Positions 1-10,388 of a stretch of DNA of 64,000 nt are shown piece by piece (position 1 is the first letter of the stretch; each line of letters begins with the position of its first letter). Both the position numbers and the translations under genes were made by a program. This DNA comes from Chlorocebus sabaeus (Eukaryota; Chordata; Mammalia; Primates; Cercopithecidae). The stretch is taken from positions 12,271,766 through 12,335,765 of the forward strand of contig NC_132915.1 in NCBI RefSeq assembly GCF_047675955.1, in the 5' to 3' direction. The notes beneath the pieces were generated by a model, which worked only from the letters and a program-made list of their open reading frames with translations, made no database searches and was not told the origin of the DNA.

Positions 1-779
1 AAGTAATGGCCCAAGCTGTATGTTGGCTCATTTTAGCCATGGCTGGAGCTGAAGCAGCTGGGACACAGGATACCGTGTCCCAAGGCTGCATAGATCAGAG
101 GACCCTGGGACCAGCCCATGAAACTATTTTTTCCTCCTAGGCCTCTGGGCCTGTGATGGGAGGGGCTGCCATGAAGGTGTCTGCCATGCCCTGGAGAGAC
201 ATTTTCTCCATTGTCTTGGTGATTAACATTTGGCTTCTTGTTACTTATGCAAATTTCTGCATTGGACTTGAATTTCTCCCCAGAAAATAGGTTTTTCTTT
301 TCTATAGTGTGGTTAGGCTGCAAATTTTCAAGCTTTTATGCTTTGTTTCCTCTTGAATGCTTTGTCACTTAGAAATTCCTTCTGCCAGATACCCTAAATC
401 ATCTCTTTCAAGTTTAAAGTTCCACAGATTTCTAGGGCAGGGGCAAAATGCCACCAGTCTCTTTGTATAGCAAGAGTGACCTTTACTCCAGCTCCCAACA
501 TGGTCCCATCTCCATTTGAGACCACCTTAGCTTGGACTTTATTGTCCATATCACTATCAGCATTTTGGTTAAAGCCATTTAACAAGTTTCAAACTTTCCC
601 ACATCTTCCTGTCTTCTGAGCCCTCCAAGTCTTTAGGAAGTTGCAAAGTTTCCCACATTTTCCTGTCTTCTTCTAAACCCTCCAAATGATTCCAACTTCT
701 GCCTGTTACCCAGTTCCAAAATCACTTCCACATTTTTGGGTATTTTTATAGCAGCATCCCACTCACGGTACCAATTTAC
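1..779 (-). mobile_element. THE1/MST (ERVL-MaLR) internal region, cut by window edge
   Basis: On the minus strand this matches the non-coding-like internal part of THE1/MST MaLR retroelements, recognised by its characteristic text. It runs directly into an LTR at 780. The reading frames inside are short and show no gag, protease or polymerase motifs, as is usual for MaLR internals. The left end lies outside the window, so I cannot say whether a second LTR exists. Placement in MaLR is fairly sure; the subfamily is not. Confidence 0.8.
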
Positions 780-1155
780 TGTATTAGTCTGTTCTCACAC
801 TGCTATAAGGAATTGCCCAAGACTGGGTAATTTATAAAGGAAAGAGGTTTAATTAACTCACAGTTCCACATGGCTGGGGAGGCTTCAGGAAATGTACAAC
901 CATGGTGGAAGGGGAAGCAAACACGTCCTTCACATGATGGCAGGAAGGAGAAGTGCCAAGCAAAAGGGGGAAAAGCTTCTTATAAAATCATCAGACCTTG
1001 TGAGAACTCACTCACTATCATGAGAATAGCAGCATGGGGGTAACCACCACTATGATCTAATCACCCCCCACTGGGGTACCTCCCATGACATGTGGGGATT
1101 ATGGGAACTACATTTCAAGATGAGATTTCGGCAGGGACACAGCCAAACCATATCA
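780..1155 (-). mobile_element. THE1/MST-type MaLR LTR
   Basis: A 376-bp LTR. On the plus strand it starts tgtattagtctgttctcac and ends with the classic reversed start, accatatca, so the LTR runs on the minus strand. It adjoins the internal region at 1-779 and is therefore the 5' LTR of that copy. The length is close to THE1/MSTA LTRs. It is old, with small indels. THE1 versus MST cannot be settled by eye. Confidence 0.88.
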
Positions 1156-1280
1156 ATCCATTTGGGGTACAAAATGCTATTTTAAACTTTGATTCTTTGA
1201 AAAATTATATTTTTGTATATGTTACTATATATGAATATGGTAGTATAATATTAATCAATAAAAATGAATATTTTTCTGTA

Positions 1281-1600
1281 GTTATTTCTCACTTAACAAT
1301 GGGGATACATTCTGAGAAATGCATTATTGTGTGAACATTGTAGAGTATACTTACACAAACCTATACCGTGTAGCTAACCACAGAGCACTACTACATGGTA
1401 TAACTTATTGCTCCTACACTACAAAACTGTACAGCCTGTGACTGTACTGAATACTGTAGACAGTTGTAACACAATGGTAGGTATTTGTGAATCTAAACAT
1501 AGAAAAGGTATAATAAAAACATGGTATAATCATCTTATGGGACTACAGTCATATATATGGTCTGTCATTGAGCAAAATATTGTTATGTGTCACATGAGAG
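1281..1600. mobile_element. Short Tigger-type (TcMar) non-autonomous DNA transposon
   Basis: A 320-bp element flanked by TA at 1279-1280 and 1601-1602, the target duplication expected of Tc1/mariner relatives. The ends are degenerate inverted repeats (tttctcacttaacaatgg against the reversed tail). Long stretches, such as tgtaacacaatggta, are shared with the 1169-bp element at 60955-62123, so this looks like an internally deleted relative. I place it near Tigger3/MER8 from memory; the subfamily is uncertain. Confidence 0.75.
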
Positions 1601-1602
1601 TA

Positions 1603-2109
1603 ATGTGAACACTCTTTGGTCTTACTTTTGTAACTTTGCTCATTTTTCTGAAATTTTAGATCTTGAGAGTTTTCTACACAGGAGTGCTGTGTAGAGAAGT
1701 TTTTAATAACTTGAATCACATTCTGGATATGGATTGCTTGAAATCCATGTTGCCCTCAGGTCTATAGGTTTCCATGTCCTGCTACAAAGGTCCCCAGATT
1801 ATTCCAATGCCTGGTATTACTGTTTTTCTCTGCCTTCTTTCTCACTTTTACATTACCTGTTATGTCTCTTGAACTGCTTTCCTCTGCTTGTCTCCATCAG
1901 TACTTATAATTTATTTATGGCAAGAAAACTAGATGAACAGGGGGCTAAGGGTGGCACTAAGTGGACTCAATAGGCTCTTGCCCTCCTTCAATTGTGGTGG
2001 GCACCCAGGCATCTACTTAGGGTCTCTGACTTCCTGTGTTTCATTTTAGAATTAGTATTTTGTTTTGGTGAGAATGTTTGACCTCTGGATAAGTAACTGC
2101 AGTATTTAA
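1603..2109. other. Unassigned AT-rich sequence
   Basis: No gene or clear repeat recognised. An open frame of 79 codons on the plus strand (1734-1973) is hydrophobic and low-complexity, without a start context or known domain, and is probably chance. Confidence 0.4.
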
Positions 2110-2832
2110 AAAAATAATTTTTCCTAAAAATTATGGAAGTAAAATGTACTCATTTTAGATAGTTTAGAATATACAGAAAGGTATAAGGAGACAGTTTTTT
2201 AAAATTACAAGTTTACATTTAGAAGTACACACTATAAACATCTTTTTTTCTTTGCATGCATATTTCATATATTTGTTTTATTTGTACCTTACAAAATTTG
2301 ATTTATATCGCATTTAGAGTTTGTATTATGTTTTTTCATTTAACAGTGTTAAATATGCATCTCCTGTCATCACATTTTCTTAACAATCCACACTGATTTT
2401 AGTGGCTATGTTCATCCCATGAATGTCTGAAAATTTATCTACCTCTCCCCATGTTATTGGAAGCGTTTGAGAGTTTACAACATGCTATGATGGAAAACCT
2501 TATAAATAAATAGCTATCTACAACACAGTCTGCATTAGGGTTCACTGTGTGTTTTTAAAATGGGAGTAAGTCTTTATGTCTTTTTCTTCTGACCATAAAA
2601 TAAATCATATACTCACCGTAAAAAAATATTCAGACATAGAAAAGCATAAAGAAGAAAGTAAAAGTCACCTGTCTTTCCATAATTACTGTTGACATTGTGG
2701 ATTCTTTGCCTATGTACACAAATATGGGCACAAAGGTGAGAGGCATGCATACCTACACACAGTTACCCAAATTGGGTCTATACTATACAAACTGTATTGA
2801 ATACTGATATTTTATAAAAACTTTCGTTAAAG
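2110..2832 (-). mobile_element. Ancient L1M-class LINE fragments
   Basis: AT-rich text resembling the antisense 3' part of old L1M elements, for example gaagaaagtaaaagtcacc followed by actgttgacattgtgg. At least two degraded pieces seem to follow each other. The hAT element at 2833 is inserted into the right end. Family assignment is weak because divergence is high. Confidence 0.45.
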
Positions 2833-3315
2833 CAAAAGTCCCCAACCTTTTCGGCACCAGGGACGGGTTTCCTAGAAGACAGTTTTTCCACAGACCAGGG
2901 CAGGGGGGTGGTTTTGGGATGACTCAAGTGCATTACATTTATTGTGTATTTTATTTCTATTATAATTACATTATAATATATAATAACATAATTATACAAC
3001 TTGTCATAATGTAAAATCAGTGGGAGACCTAAGTTTGTTTTCCTGCAACTAGACATTCTCATCTGGGGATGATGGAAGACAGTGACAGATCATCAGGCAG
3101 TAGCTTTTCGTAAGGAGCGTGCAATGTAGATCCCTCCCATAGTCAGTTCATAACAGGGTTCATGCTTCTGTGAAAATCTAATGCTGCCTCTGATCTGACA
3201 GGAGGCAGAGCTCAGGCAGTAATGCTCGCCTCCTGCTCACCTCCTGCCATATGGCCAGGTTCCTAACAGGTCACAGATCAGTACTGGTCCTTGGCCTGGG
3301 GGTTGGGGACCCCTG
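2833..3315 (-). mobile_element. MER1-type hAT-Charlie element with target duplication
   Basis: A 483-bp non-autonomous hAT element. The terminal inverted repeats are caaaagtccccaacc at the left and ggttggggacccctg at the right. An 8-bp target duplication flanks it: cgttaaag at 2825-2832 and tgttaaag at 3316-3323, one CpG-decay-type mismatch. Length and text match MER1A. It carries no transposase and would have been mobilised by a Charlie-family enzyme. Confidence 0.9.
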
Positions 3316-3323
3316 TGTTAAAG

Positions 3324-4075
3324 CATGATACACTTAGAAAAGTGTGTGCATGAATTTCCCCAAGATAAACACCCAGAAAGAAATAGAAACAATGTAGAAC
3401 ACTTGACAAGGTTGCTTGTTATCCTTAACCAGGGACCATTCCAATTTTAGTATATGTTGCCACTAAAAGGAACACAAAATCTTTCAAGGATATCTTTCCA
3501 AACTAACGAAGAAGATATATTACGTTGAGTATAAGACATCATGAATTGTTTGTGTCCCATTATAAGAACAGAAAGAAAGAAAAAGAAAGAACTATCAATT
3601 AAACAATAGCACAATACCTCATTGATAGTCTTGTGTGATACATGAATCGTCATAATCAGTTTCTTGATACTATTAAGTTTCCTTCAACTATTCTGAGATG
3701 TGCCAGTTTCTCCACCCTCCAGTTGCATTGCATGGTGTGTGAAGGCAATGTTTTTGCATTTTTTAATTTTCACTCACTTCCAGGTATCTTCTTTCTTGGG
3801 TCTCATAAAAAACTTGATCATTTCTTTTTAAGAAAATCTGGAATTGTAGTCATTCTTTCATTGAAGATTATTTGCTTCAGTAATATTAAATTTGTGCTCT
3901 GCTGTTCTGTTTCCGTATCTTTCTGCATACATTATTTTGTTTTAATGCTGGTTGTAGTGAAATCTTTTGGAAGATATTTTAAGTAACAAACTCAATGTGC
4001 TTAGTACCAACAAAGTGCCCAACTCTATTTGAAATGACGACATTTCAACATTGAAGGAGTTCATGCATGCCCCAG
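3324..4075. other. Unassigned sequence, possibly more old LINE
   Basis: The first ~100 bp may continue the LINE interrupted by the hAT element. The rest is AT-rich. A plus-strand open frame of 114 codons (3642-3986) is hydrophobic and Phe/Cys-rich with no recognisable domain and no splice context; I consider it chance. Confidence 0.4.
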
Positions 4076-5369
4076 TGTGTCTGGAATTGATGAGTTCTTG
4101 GTCTCACTGACTTCAAGAATGAAGAGGCAGACCCTGGCGGTGGGTGGTACAGTTCTTAAAGATGGCGTGTCTGGAGTTGTTTGTTCCTCCCGGTGGGTTC
4201 ATGGTCTGGCTGGCTTCAGAAGTGAAGCAGCAGACCTTTGCAGTGAGTGTTACAGCTCATGAAGGCAGCATGGACCCAAAGAGTGAGCAGCAGCAAGATT
4301 TATTGTAAAGACCTAAAGAACAAAGCTTCCACAGACTGGAAAGGGACCCCAGCAGTTGGCACTGCTGGCTCCACAGCCTGCTCTTATTCCCTTATTTGAC
4401 CCCACCCACATCCTGCTGATTGGTCCATTTTACAGAGAGCTGATTAGTCTATTTTACAGAGAGCTGATTGGTCCGTTTTACAGAGAGCTGCTTGGTACAT
4501 TTTGACAGAGTGCTGATTGGTGCGTTTACAATCCTTTAGCTGCACACAGAGTGCTAGACAGAAAAGTTCTCCAAGTCCCCACTAGGTTAGCTAGATACAG
4601 AGTACTGATTGGTATATTTACAAACCTTGAGCTAGACACAGAGTACTGATTGGTGTATTTACAAAGCTTGAGCTAGACACAGGGTGCTGATTGCTGTATT
4701 TACAATCCCTTAGCTAGATATAAAGGTTCTCTAAGTCCCCACTAGACTGAGGAGCCCAGCTGGCTTCACCTAGTGGATCCTGCACCAGGGCTGCAGCCGG
4801 AGCTGCCTGCCAGTCCTGCGCCGTGCACCCGCACTCCTCAGCCTTTGGGTGGTTAATGGGACCGGGAGCCGCAGTGCAGAGGGCAGCACTAGTTGGGGAG
4901 GCTCGGGCCCTGCAGGTGCCCATGGAAGAGTGGGGAGGCTTAGGCATGGCAGGCTGCGGGTCCCAAGCCCTGGCCTGCGGGGAGACTGCTGATGCCTGGA
5001 GAGAATTTGAGCACAGCGCCAGTGGGCCGGCACTGCTGGGGGACCTGGCGCACCCTCTGCAGCTGCTGGCCTGGGTGCTAAGCCCCTCACTGCCCAGGGC
5101 CAGCTGCTCCCAGTGTGGGGCCCGCCAAGCCCATGCCCCCCCGGAACTCGTGCTGGCCTGCGAGCACCGGGTGCAGCCCCGGTTCCGACCCACACCTCTT
5201 CCTCCATACCTCCCTGCAAGCAGAGGGAGCTGGCTCTGGCCTCGGCCAGCCCAGAGAGGGGCTCCCACAGTGCCATGGTGGGCTGAAGGGCTCCTCAAGT
5301 GCTGACAGAGTAGACATTGAGGCCAAGGAGGCATGAAGCGCAGGACTGCTAGCATGTTGTCACCTCTCA
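4076..5369 (-). mobile_element. Solo LTR12C (HERV9) LTR with 4-bp target duplication
   Basis: A 1294-bp LTR reading on the minus strand from tgagaggtgaca (at 5369) to a terminal caca (at 4076). The 4-bp duplication ccag lies on both sides (4072-4075 and 5370-5373), which marks a complete solo LTR formed by LTR-LTR recombination. The parts are visible: a GC-rich U3 start (about 4750-5369), a tandem array with repeated CCAAT boxes (about 4400-4740), a TATA-like AATAAGAGCA upstream of R, and a reversed AATAAA at 4299-4304. Open frames inside it on both strands (up to 218 codons) are consequences of the GC-rich U3, not genes. LTR12C copies are established tissue-restricted promoters and enhancers. 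Confidence 0.95.
4419..4653 (-). promoter_or_regulatory. CCAAT-box array in LTR12C U3
   Basis: Within the LTR the minus strand carries repeated CCAAT boxes (seen as attgg on the plus strand near 4419, 4467, 4516, 4608 and 4649), spaced by near-identical tandem units. In HERV9 LTRs such an array is the known NF-Y-binding enhancer. Activity of this copy is inference. Confidence 0.6.
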
Positions 5370-5446
5370 CCAGCAGTTAGAAGGACAACAGAGCCCATGT
5401 GAAAAAATGTCTTGGTTGTTGTTGGATCTGATCACAAGTACTGTAA

Positions 5447-5540
5447 GCAATCTTATGCAAGTGTTAACTGAAAATGTATACAATCTTATGCAAGTATTGA
5501 GAATGTATGCAATTCTTATGCAAGTATTAATTGAAAAAAA
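5447..5540. repeat. Three degenerate ~30-bp tandem units
   Basis: Three successive units share a core ttatgcaagt followed by wtt and an A-rich or gaatgtat spacer, starting near 5447, 5481 and 5509. The unit length drifts between 28 and 34 bp. No repeat family recognised. Confidence 0.7.
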
Positions 5541-5600
5541 GGTAGTTGTAGTCCTTTTCTAAAAAATTACCCAGTCTCTTTAGTTAAAATTTGGAGGCAT

Positions 5601-5887
5601 GGCTGGGCACAGTGGCTCAGGCCTGTAATCCCAGCAATTTGGGAGGCTGAGGCAGGCAGATCTCTTGAGTCCAGGAGCTCGAGACCAGCTTGGGCAACAC
5701 AGTAAAACCCTATCTCTACAAAACGTACAAAAATTATCCAGGTGTGGTGGTGTGTACCTATGGTCCCAGCTACTCAGGAAGCCATGATGGAAGAATCTCC
5801 TGAGCCTGGGAGGTTGGGGCTACAGTGAGCCGAGATTGCACCACTACACTCCAGCCTGGGTGACAGAGTGAGGATGAGACCCTGTCT

Positions 5888-5919
<32 letters not shown>
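5601..5919 (+). mobile_element. AluJ-type element
   Basis: A full-length dimeric Alu starting ggctgggcacagtggctc and ending in a 31-base A tail. J-type features include cttgagtccaggagctcgag and agcttgggcaac. No clear target duplication remains. Confidence 0.93.
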
Positions 5920-5920
<1 letters not shown>

Positions 5921-6939
5921 CAAATTGTCTTTAAAAAGAGGATATCAAATAGCAATATGAATGATAAAATATTGGGAAGCTATTGAGCCAAAATGCCATT
6001 GATTCATGATTTAATATCTTACAACATTCTAAAAAATTCCAATCTTTCATAGCATATTAGCAAAGTTGTAGAATAGGTTACCATTACCAAAAATGTCACA
6101 GAAAAGCTCTCAAATCTGACTAGGAGAGCTAAGAGTTTTTATTTTTTTAACTATCCTGCCAAAGAATAACATGGGTATAGAAGATAAGCAGTTTAAAATG
6201 TTTGAGACCCTCTAAGTGCATGATTATGACTGTAAATTGCATTTAATTATGCTGCATGTTATAGGATATTCCCCCTAACCTATGGAATGTTACATTGGCA
6301 CACAAGACATCAAAGTCTTCTGTAATTCGATATTCCTCTAATTCCCAGTTGTGCAGAAAAATAAACAACATAACTGGATTTCACCTTTTAAGAAAAGGCA
6401 TTTAAACTTATCTAAATATGTTAAAAACAAAACAAAATGAAATAAATCAGGTTTTCTTTCTTCTTATTTCTAGAGCTTGTAAAAAACTTGCTTTTACAAA
6501 ATAGTTGACCGATAGGGAGATATGAAGACCCTGGAGAAAACTTGGTATAGTGTATGATACTCATGATCAGACCAGGTTTCTTGCTTTCCTGCTTCTTCAT
6601 TCTGCAGAGAAATCTTCAGTTTCTTTGCTACCCATTGACCTCTTCCTTTTGCTCCTATTTCACTTTTGTTTATTCGCATTGTGCAGATTTATCCTTCTCT
6701 ATTTTTTTATTTTTTTACTTTGTTACTTTTGTAGGAACAGGTCTGCTGGACCACTTTGCTGGTTCCTTGAGGGTTTCTTTACTGACCCTTAGGCTGAATC
6801 TGCCTTGCTCTTGCGCATTTTGGTGATGCCTATGGTGGGGAAGGGGCCCCTGGCCGCCTCTGGGCCATCACCCAGTAAGTGCTTTTGCACGGGTTGCCTG
6901 CTGCTGCCGCTCCTGCCGCTGACCTGCTGGGGCCTGCAG
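5920..6939. other. Unassigned AT-rich sequence with a GC-rich pocket
   Basis: No gene recognised. Overlapping plus-strand frames at 6550-6826 (80-90 codons) are Phe/Leu-rich translations of T-rich DNA and are probably chance. A GC-rich pocket with ctgctgctgccgctcctg lies near 6900. No splice or promoter context stands out. Confidence 0.4.
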
Positions 6940-8165
6940 CATCATTTTTCATGACTGCGTAATAGCCCATCATGTGATTGTGCTGGACATAACATTTTAC
7001 CAATCCTGTAGAGATAACGGACATTTAAGCCTTTTCTAGATTTTCATTGTTCGTAAAAGTGAAGCCAAAACTAATTTTATTCACATAATTATACTTTTTG
7101 TAGAACAATTTCCTTCAAATAAATTCCTGGAAGGGCTGTTAAGTCAAATATGCATATTTTACAGATTTTATGTGTATCGCCAAATCACTTTTAAAAGGTA
7201 CAGGTTTACAGCTACTCATGGTGTATGAGAATGTGCAAATCCTGAATCCTTGAGAATACCTGAAAAAAGAAATCTTGGCCAAATGATCAGGGACAATTAT
7301 ATCTTATTTCTAAAATGCTTGCATTCTCTGTTATTGTTGAAATTGGACAATACTTCATGTTTTTATTAGCCATTTGTGACCTGTGCATGTTCCTTATTCA
7401 TTTATTCAATATCAGTTAATTATTATTTTATTAATTAAAAACACTTCTTCCAATATATCAACGTTTTTGTTCTGCTTTGTGTATTGTAAATATATTTTAG
7501 CTTGTCATTTACCATTCTACTTTCTTACATTTTCAGTAACTTTTTTGGTGTAAAGAGGATAGTTGTTGGGAGGTTGATTTGTGGCAGGGCTGAATCTTGC
7601 ATGGAGTTTGGCATGAAACAAAAGGAGGATTGACATGTGGGCACAATAGTATCTGTACCTCATTTTCTTTTTCTTGGTACACAGACTAGAAATTGCAGAA
7701 CTAGTGTGAATAATAGAGGTTGAAGTAGACTGTCTCTTCTTGTTCTCAATTTAATGTGGATATTTTTCGTCATGCTAAAAATCTGTTTTTCTAGTGTTGA
7801 TTCATAAAGAGGTTTTTCAATGAAAGATTCTGAATATTATCAAATATCTTTTCAGTACTGATTGAGATAATGGCATATTTCTGTGATTTGACCCATTTTT
7901 CTTAATATTTAATCATGCTTGCATTCCTGGACTAAAATCAACTCGGTAATAATGTATTTTTAATATATATTTTACATTTGAATTACTACTGTGTTATGTA
8001 TGATTTTCACATTTATATTCTTAAGTGAGGTTAGTCTGTTTCTTTTTCTGTCCTTGTCAGATTTTGGGTTATTAACTGATTGTGTTTTGTTTGATCTTTT
8101 CTGTCTTATTTCATGGAGTCTGTGTTTTCAACATCTAAAAAGCTCCTCTTAATTTTGTTATTATA
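6940..8165 (-). mobile_element. Old L1M fragment, antisense
   Basis: Reads as the antisense of an old L1. The left end resembles the 3' region (cctggaagggctgttaagtc, the reversed form of the common ORF2-to-3'UTR text). The right part (about 7735-8130) resembles antisense reverse-transcriptase sequence, for example cttgcattcctgg. All frames are broken. Confidence 0.65.
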
Positions 8166-8853
8166 TTTTAAAAGTACACTCTTCATAAAGTTATAAAGTA
8201 TAAACATAAACATAACCTGTAACTCAGCAATTCTACTCTTAGGTAGAAACTCAATTTCAGTTCTTAGCTGATTGCAATTCAGGTTGTTATAGCCTCATAA
8301 TGAGGGACATGTGTATTAGAAGACATATACAAGAATGTTCATGACTGATAATAGCAAAATATTGGGAACTACTTTAATGTTATTAGTCATAAAAGGAATC
8401 AATATATTGTATATGCAGTACTATACATCACCACAAATTAATCTCAAAAACAAAATAGTATATAAACAAACACATAAAGAACAATATATAAAGTATCACC
8501 CAATTTATATAAAAGCTCAAAGCAAGCAAAACTAAACACTATGTTGTTTGGAAATGTACTCATATGCGTGTGTAAGGAAATTACAAAGAAAAAGAAAGGA
8601 ATGCTTGTCTACGGCCATACCACCCTGAATGCTCCCAATCTCCTCTGATCTTGGAAAAAGAAAGGAATGCTTAATGCAAAATTCTAGACAGTAGAGATAA
8701 AGGGAGGTGGTGTGACTAGGGAGGGGCACAGGGAGGAGCTTCGAAGTTCTCAGTAACTTTTCTTCCTTAAATTAGGTCATGGATAAACTGGTGTTTAGCT
8801 CATCGTTATTCTGAACTGTTCATTTCTGTTACATATTCTCTTTCATGTCTTAT
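8166..8853 (+). mobile_element. Old L1M 3' end, sense
   Basis: Sense L1M 3' text: ctcagcaattctactcttag, then gaatgttcatgactgataat, then a 3'UTR-like aggggcacagggaggagctt. It lies head-to-head with the antisense fragment on its left. The two overlap in the part of L1 they represent, so they are probably separate insertions rather than one twin-primed copy. A 5S rRNA-derived insert sits inside. Confidence 0.65.
8607..8654 (+). pseudogene. 5S rRNA-derived tailless retropseudogene fragment (48 nt)
   Basis: These 48 bases correspond to nucleotides 1-48 of vertebrate 5S rRNA, from gtctacggccataccaccct onward, with about five mismatches by my comparison. The copy starts exactly at the RNA 5' end and stops mid-molecule. 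An identical 18-bp direct repeat, aaaaagaaaggaatgctt, borders it at 8589-8606 and 8655-8672. There is no A tail beyond the duplication. This is the layout of a tailless retropseudogene: L1-machinery target duplication, intact 5' end, truncated 3' end. It cannot encode 5S rRNA. Confidence 0.9.
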
Positions 8854-9247
8854 TGTATTTGTTTCCCAGGGCTACCATAACAAATTGTCACAAACTGGGT
8901 GGTTTAAAACCACAGAAATATGTTCTCAAATTCTGGAGGCTAAATCAAAGTGCTGGCAGGACCTGGCTCCCTCCGAGGGCTCTAGAAACATGCTTCCTTG
9001 CCTCTTCCAGCTTCTGGTGGCTCCGAGCAGTCCTTACCTGTGTCTGCACCCTCCAGTCTTGGCCTCCCTCACAGCCTCTCCTCCGTGTCAGTCTCCGTGT
9101 GTCTCTTCTGAGGAAGACACCAGCCATTGAGTTTAGGGCCCATCGTAACTGTCTATGACACCATCTTCATTTAATTATCCAAGTAAGGTCACATTCTGAG
9201 GTTCCTGGTAAATATACATTTATAAGGACATTATTTAACCCACCACA
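8854..9247 (-). mobile_element. MLT1-type MaLR LTR
   Basis: Reversed MLT1-like LTR: tgtatttgtttcccagggct, then ccttgcctcttccagcttct, then taaggtcacattctgagg, ending near aacccaccaca. Open frames on both strands in it are by-products of the LTR. Confidence 0.85.
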
Positions 9248-9424
9248 CTAAGTATTTCATTTTTTAAGTAAATATTTTTTTTGAAGAGATGTGTAAAGAT
9301 GTACAGAGTTTATAGAGTTTAAAGATTTAAAGAGATATATAGATATAAAGATTTTGTAGTTTAGGGATATAAGTTTTGGGAACAAATTTTCTGAAATTTT
9401 TGGAATGTTTCTCATTCTTCTTAA

Positions 9425-9487
9425 AAAATATGTATATGTATATATGTATGTGTGTGTGTATATATACATATACATATCTATATACAT
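9425..9487. repeat. TA/TG/CA-rich simple repeat
   Basis: Interrupted tatatg, tgtgtg and atacat microsatellite. Open frames across it are Tyr/Ile/Thr-rich artefacts. Confidence 0.9.
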
Positions 9488-9994
9488 GATCTTTGTTTTT
9501 TTAGAAAAGCAGGTTTTTCCTCTGCATCCTGAGTGTACTCTTTCCTTTTTCTCTGCTCCTACATTGTTTCCCCAGGCTCCAAGCTGCTTTTCTTCTGTTC
9601 ATTTGGCATGGAAGCATTGGAGAGCTGGTCAGGCCTGGCTTACCTGGGCACAGGTGTGGACTGGCTGTGGTTTCCCTCACTGTCTACCTGAATGCTGTCA
9701 GCATCCTCCCCTCAGATCTTAGGCGCAGATAATGAGTACCCGTGCACCTCACTTGGCTGGTAGGGTGGCCCCATGTGAACTGTACTCGAATCTTCTCTCA
9801 CTACGAGGATGGCTGACTATACATACAGTTATAGCGTTGGGTCGTAGCAATGAATCTGTCATTCTTGTGTCAGCAATAGGAAACATACAATTGCAGTCTT
9901 TGCAGCACCCTTCTGCAATGGTTATTCCTGGCTCAGTCTCATTTCCAAATCTCTCCTCTAGGAAGTGATAATTTACACTCGAGCTGGGGACCCA
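9488..9994. other. Unassigned, non-repetitive sequence
   Basis: No repeat family or gene recognised. Composition is balanced. Open frames on the plus strand of 105 and 78 codons show no domain. A pyrimidine tract ending in tttccccag occurs near 9565-9574, but I see no convincing matching donor. Confidence 0.4.
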
Positions 9995-10034
9995 TCCATC
10001 CTGGGTCCCTGAGAACACTGGGACCCAGGATGGA
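9995..10034. repeat. Perfect 15-bp inverted repeat (hairpin)
   Basis: The arms tccatcctgggtccc and gggacccaggatgga are exact reverse complements separated by a 10-nt loop (10010-10019). The stem is GC-rich. I do not recognise it as a known element. A third partial copy of the arm (ggggaccc) lies just upstream. Confidence 0.9.
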
Positions 10035-10388
10035 AATGAGGTAGTCTAAATTTTTACATTTTGCCTATTAAAAAAATTAAAAATATTCAAATAAGAGTTA
10101 TGTAAATATTTGTCTTCATCATTTCAAAATTTCTCGGCCTCAGTTTTCAGAAGGCTTCATGGTTAAAGTTGGAACATAATAGCAATTCTAAAATTGTTCT
10201 AAAGAGGTTTTCTTTAGGTATGAGGATGTGAAAGCTTATTATTGCATTTAATTTTTGTCTTTATTTACTTTGGATATATATATTCCAACACACACATGTT
10301 CTTTTCTAGCTATTGAATTTAAAAATTTTCAATCTATGTCGTACAGCAGTAGTTTCTCATTTTCATTGCAGTATATTTTGTATATTAT
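10035..10388. other. Unassigned AT-rich sequence
   Basis: No gene, repeat or regulatory pattern recognised. Confidence 0.4.

Noticed and set aside
4750..5330. CpG island promoter of a cellular gene
   Set aside because: The GC-rich block is the LTR12C U3; it belongs to the retroelement.
4714..5370. Open frames of 218 codons (minus) and 160 codons (plus) as protein genes
   Set aside because: Both lie fully inside the GC-rich U3 of the solo LTR12C, which lacks stop codons because of its composition.
8607..8654. A functional 5S rRNA gene
   Set aside because: Only the first 48 nt exist; the internal promoter box C and the 3' half are missing.
6940..8853. One twin-primed (5'-inverted) L1
   Set aside because: The antisense part already includes the L1 3' region that the sense part also covers, so two insertions are more likely.
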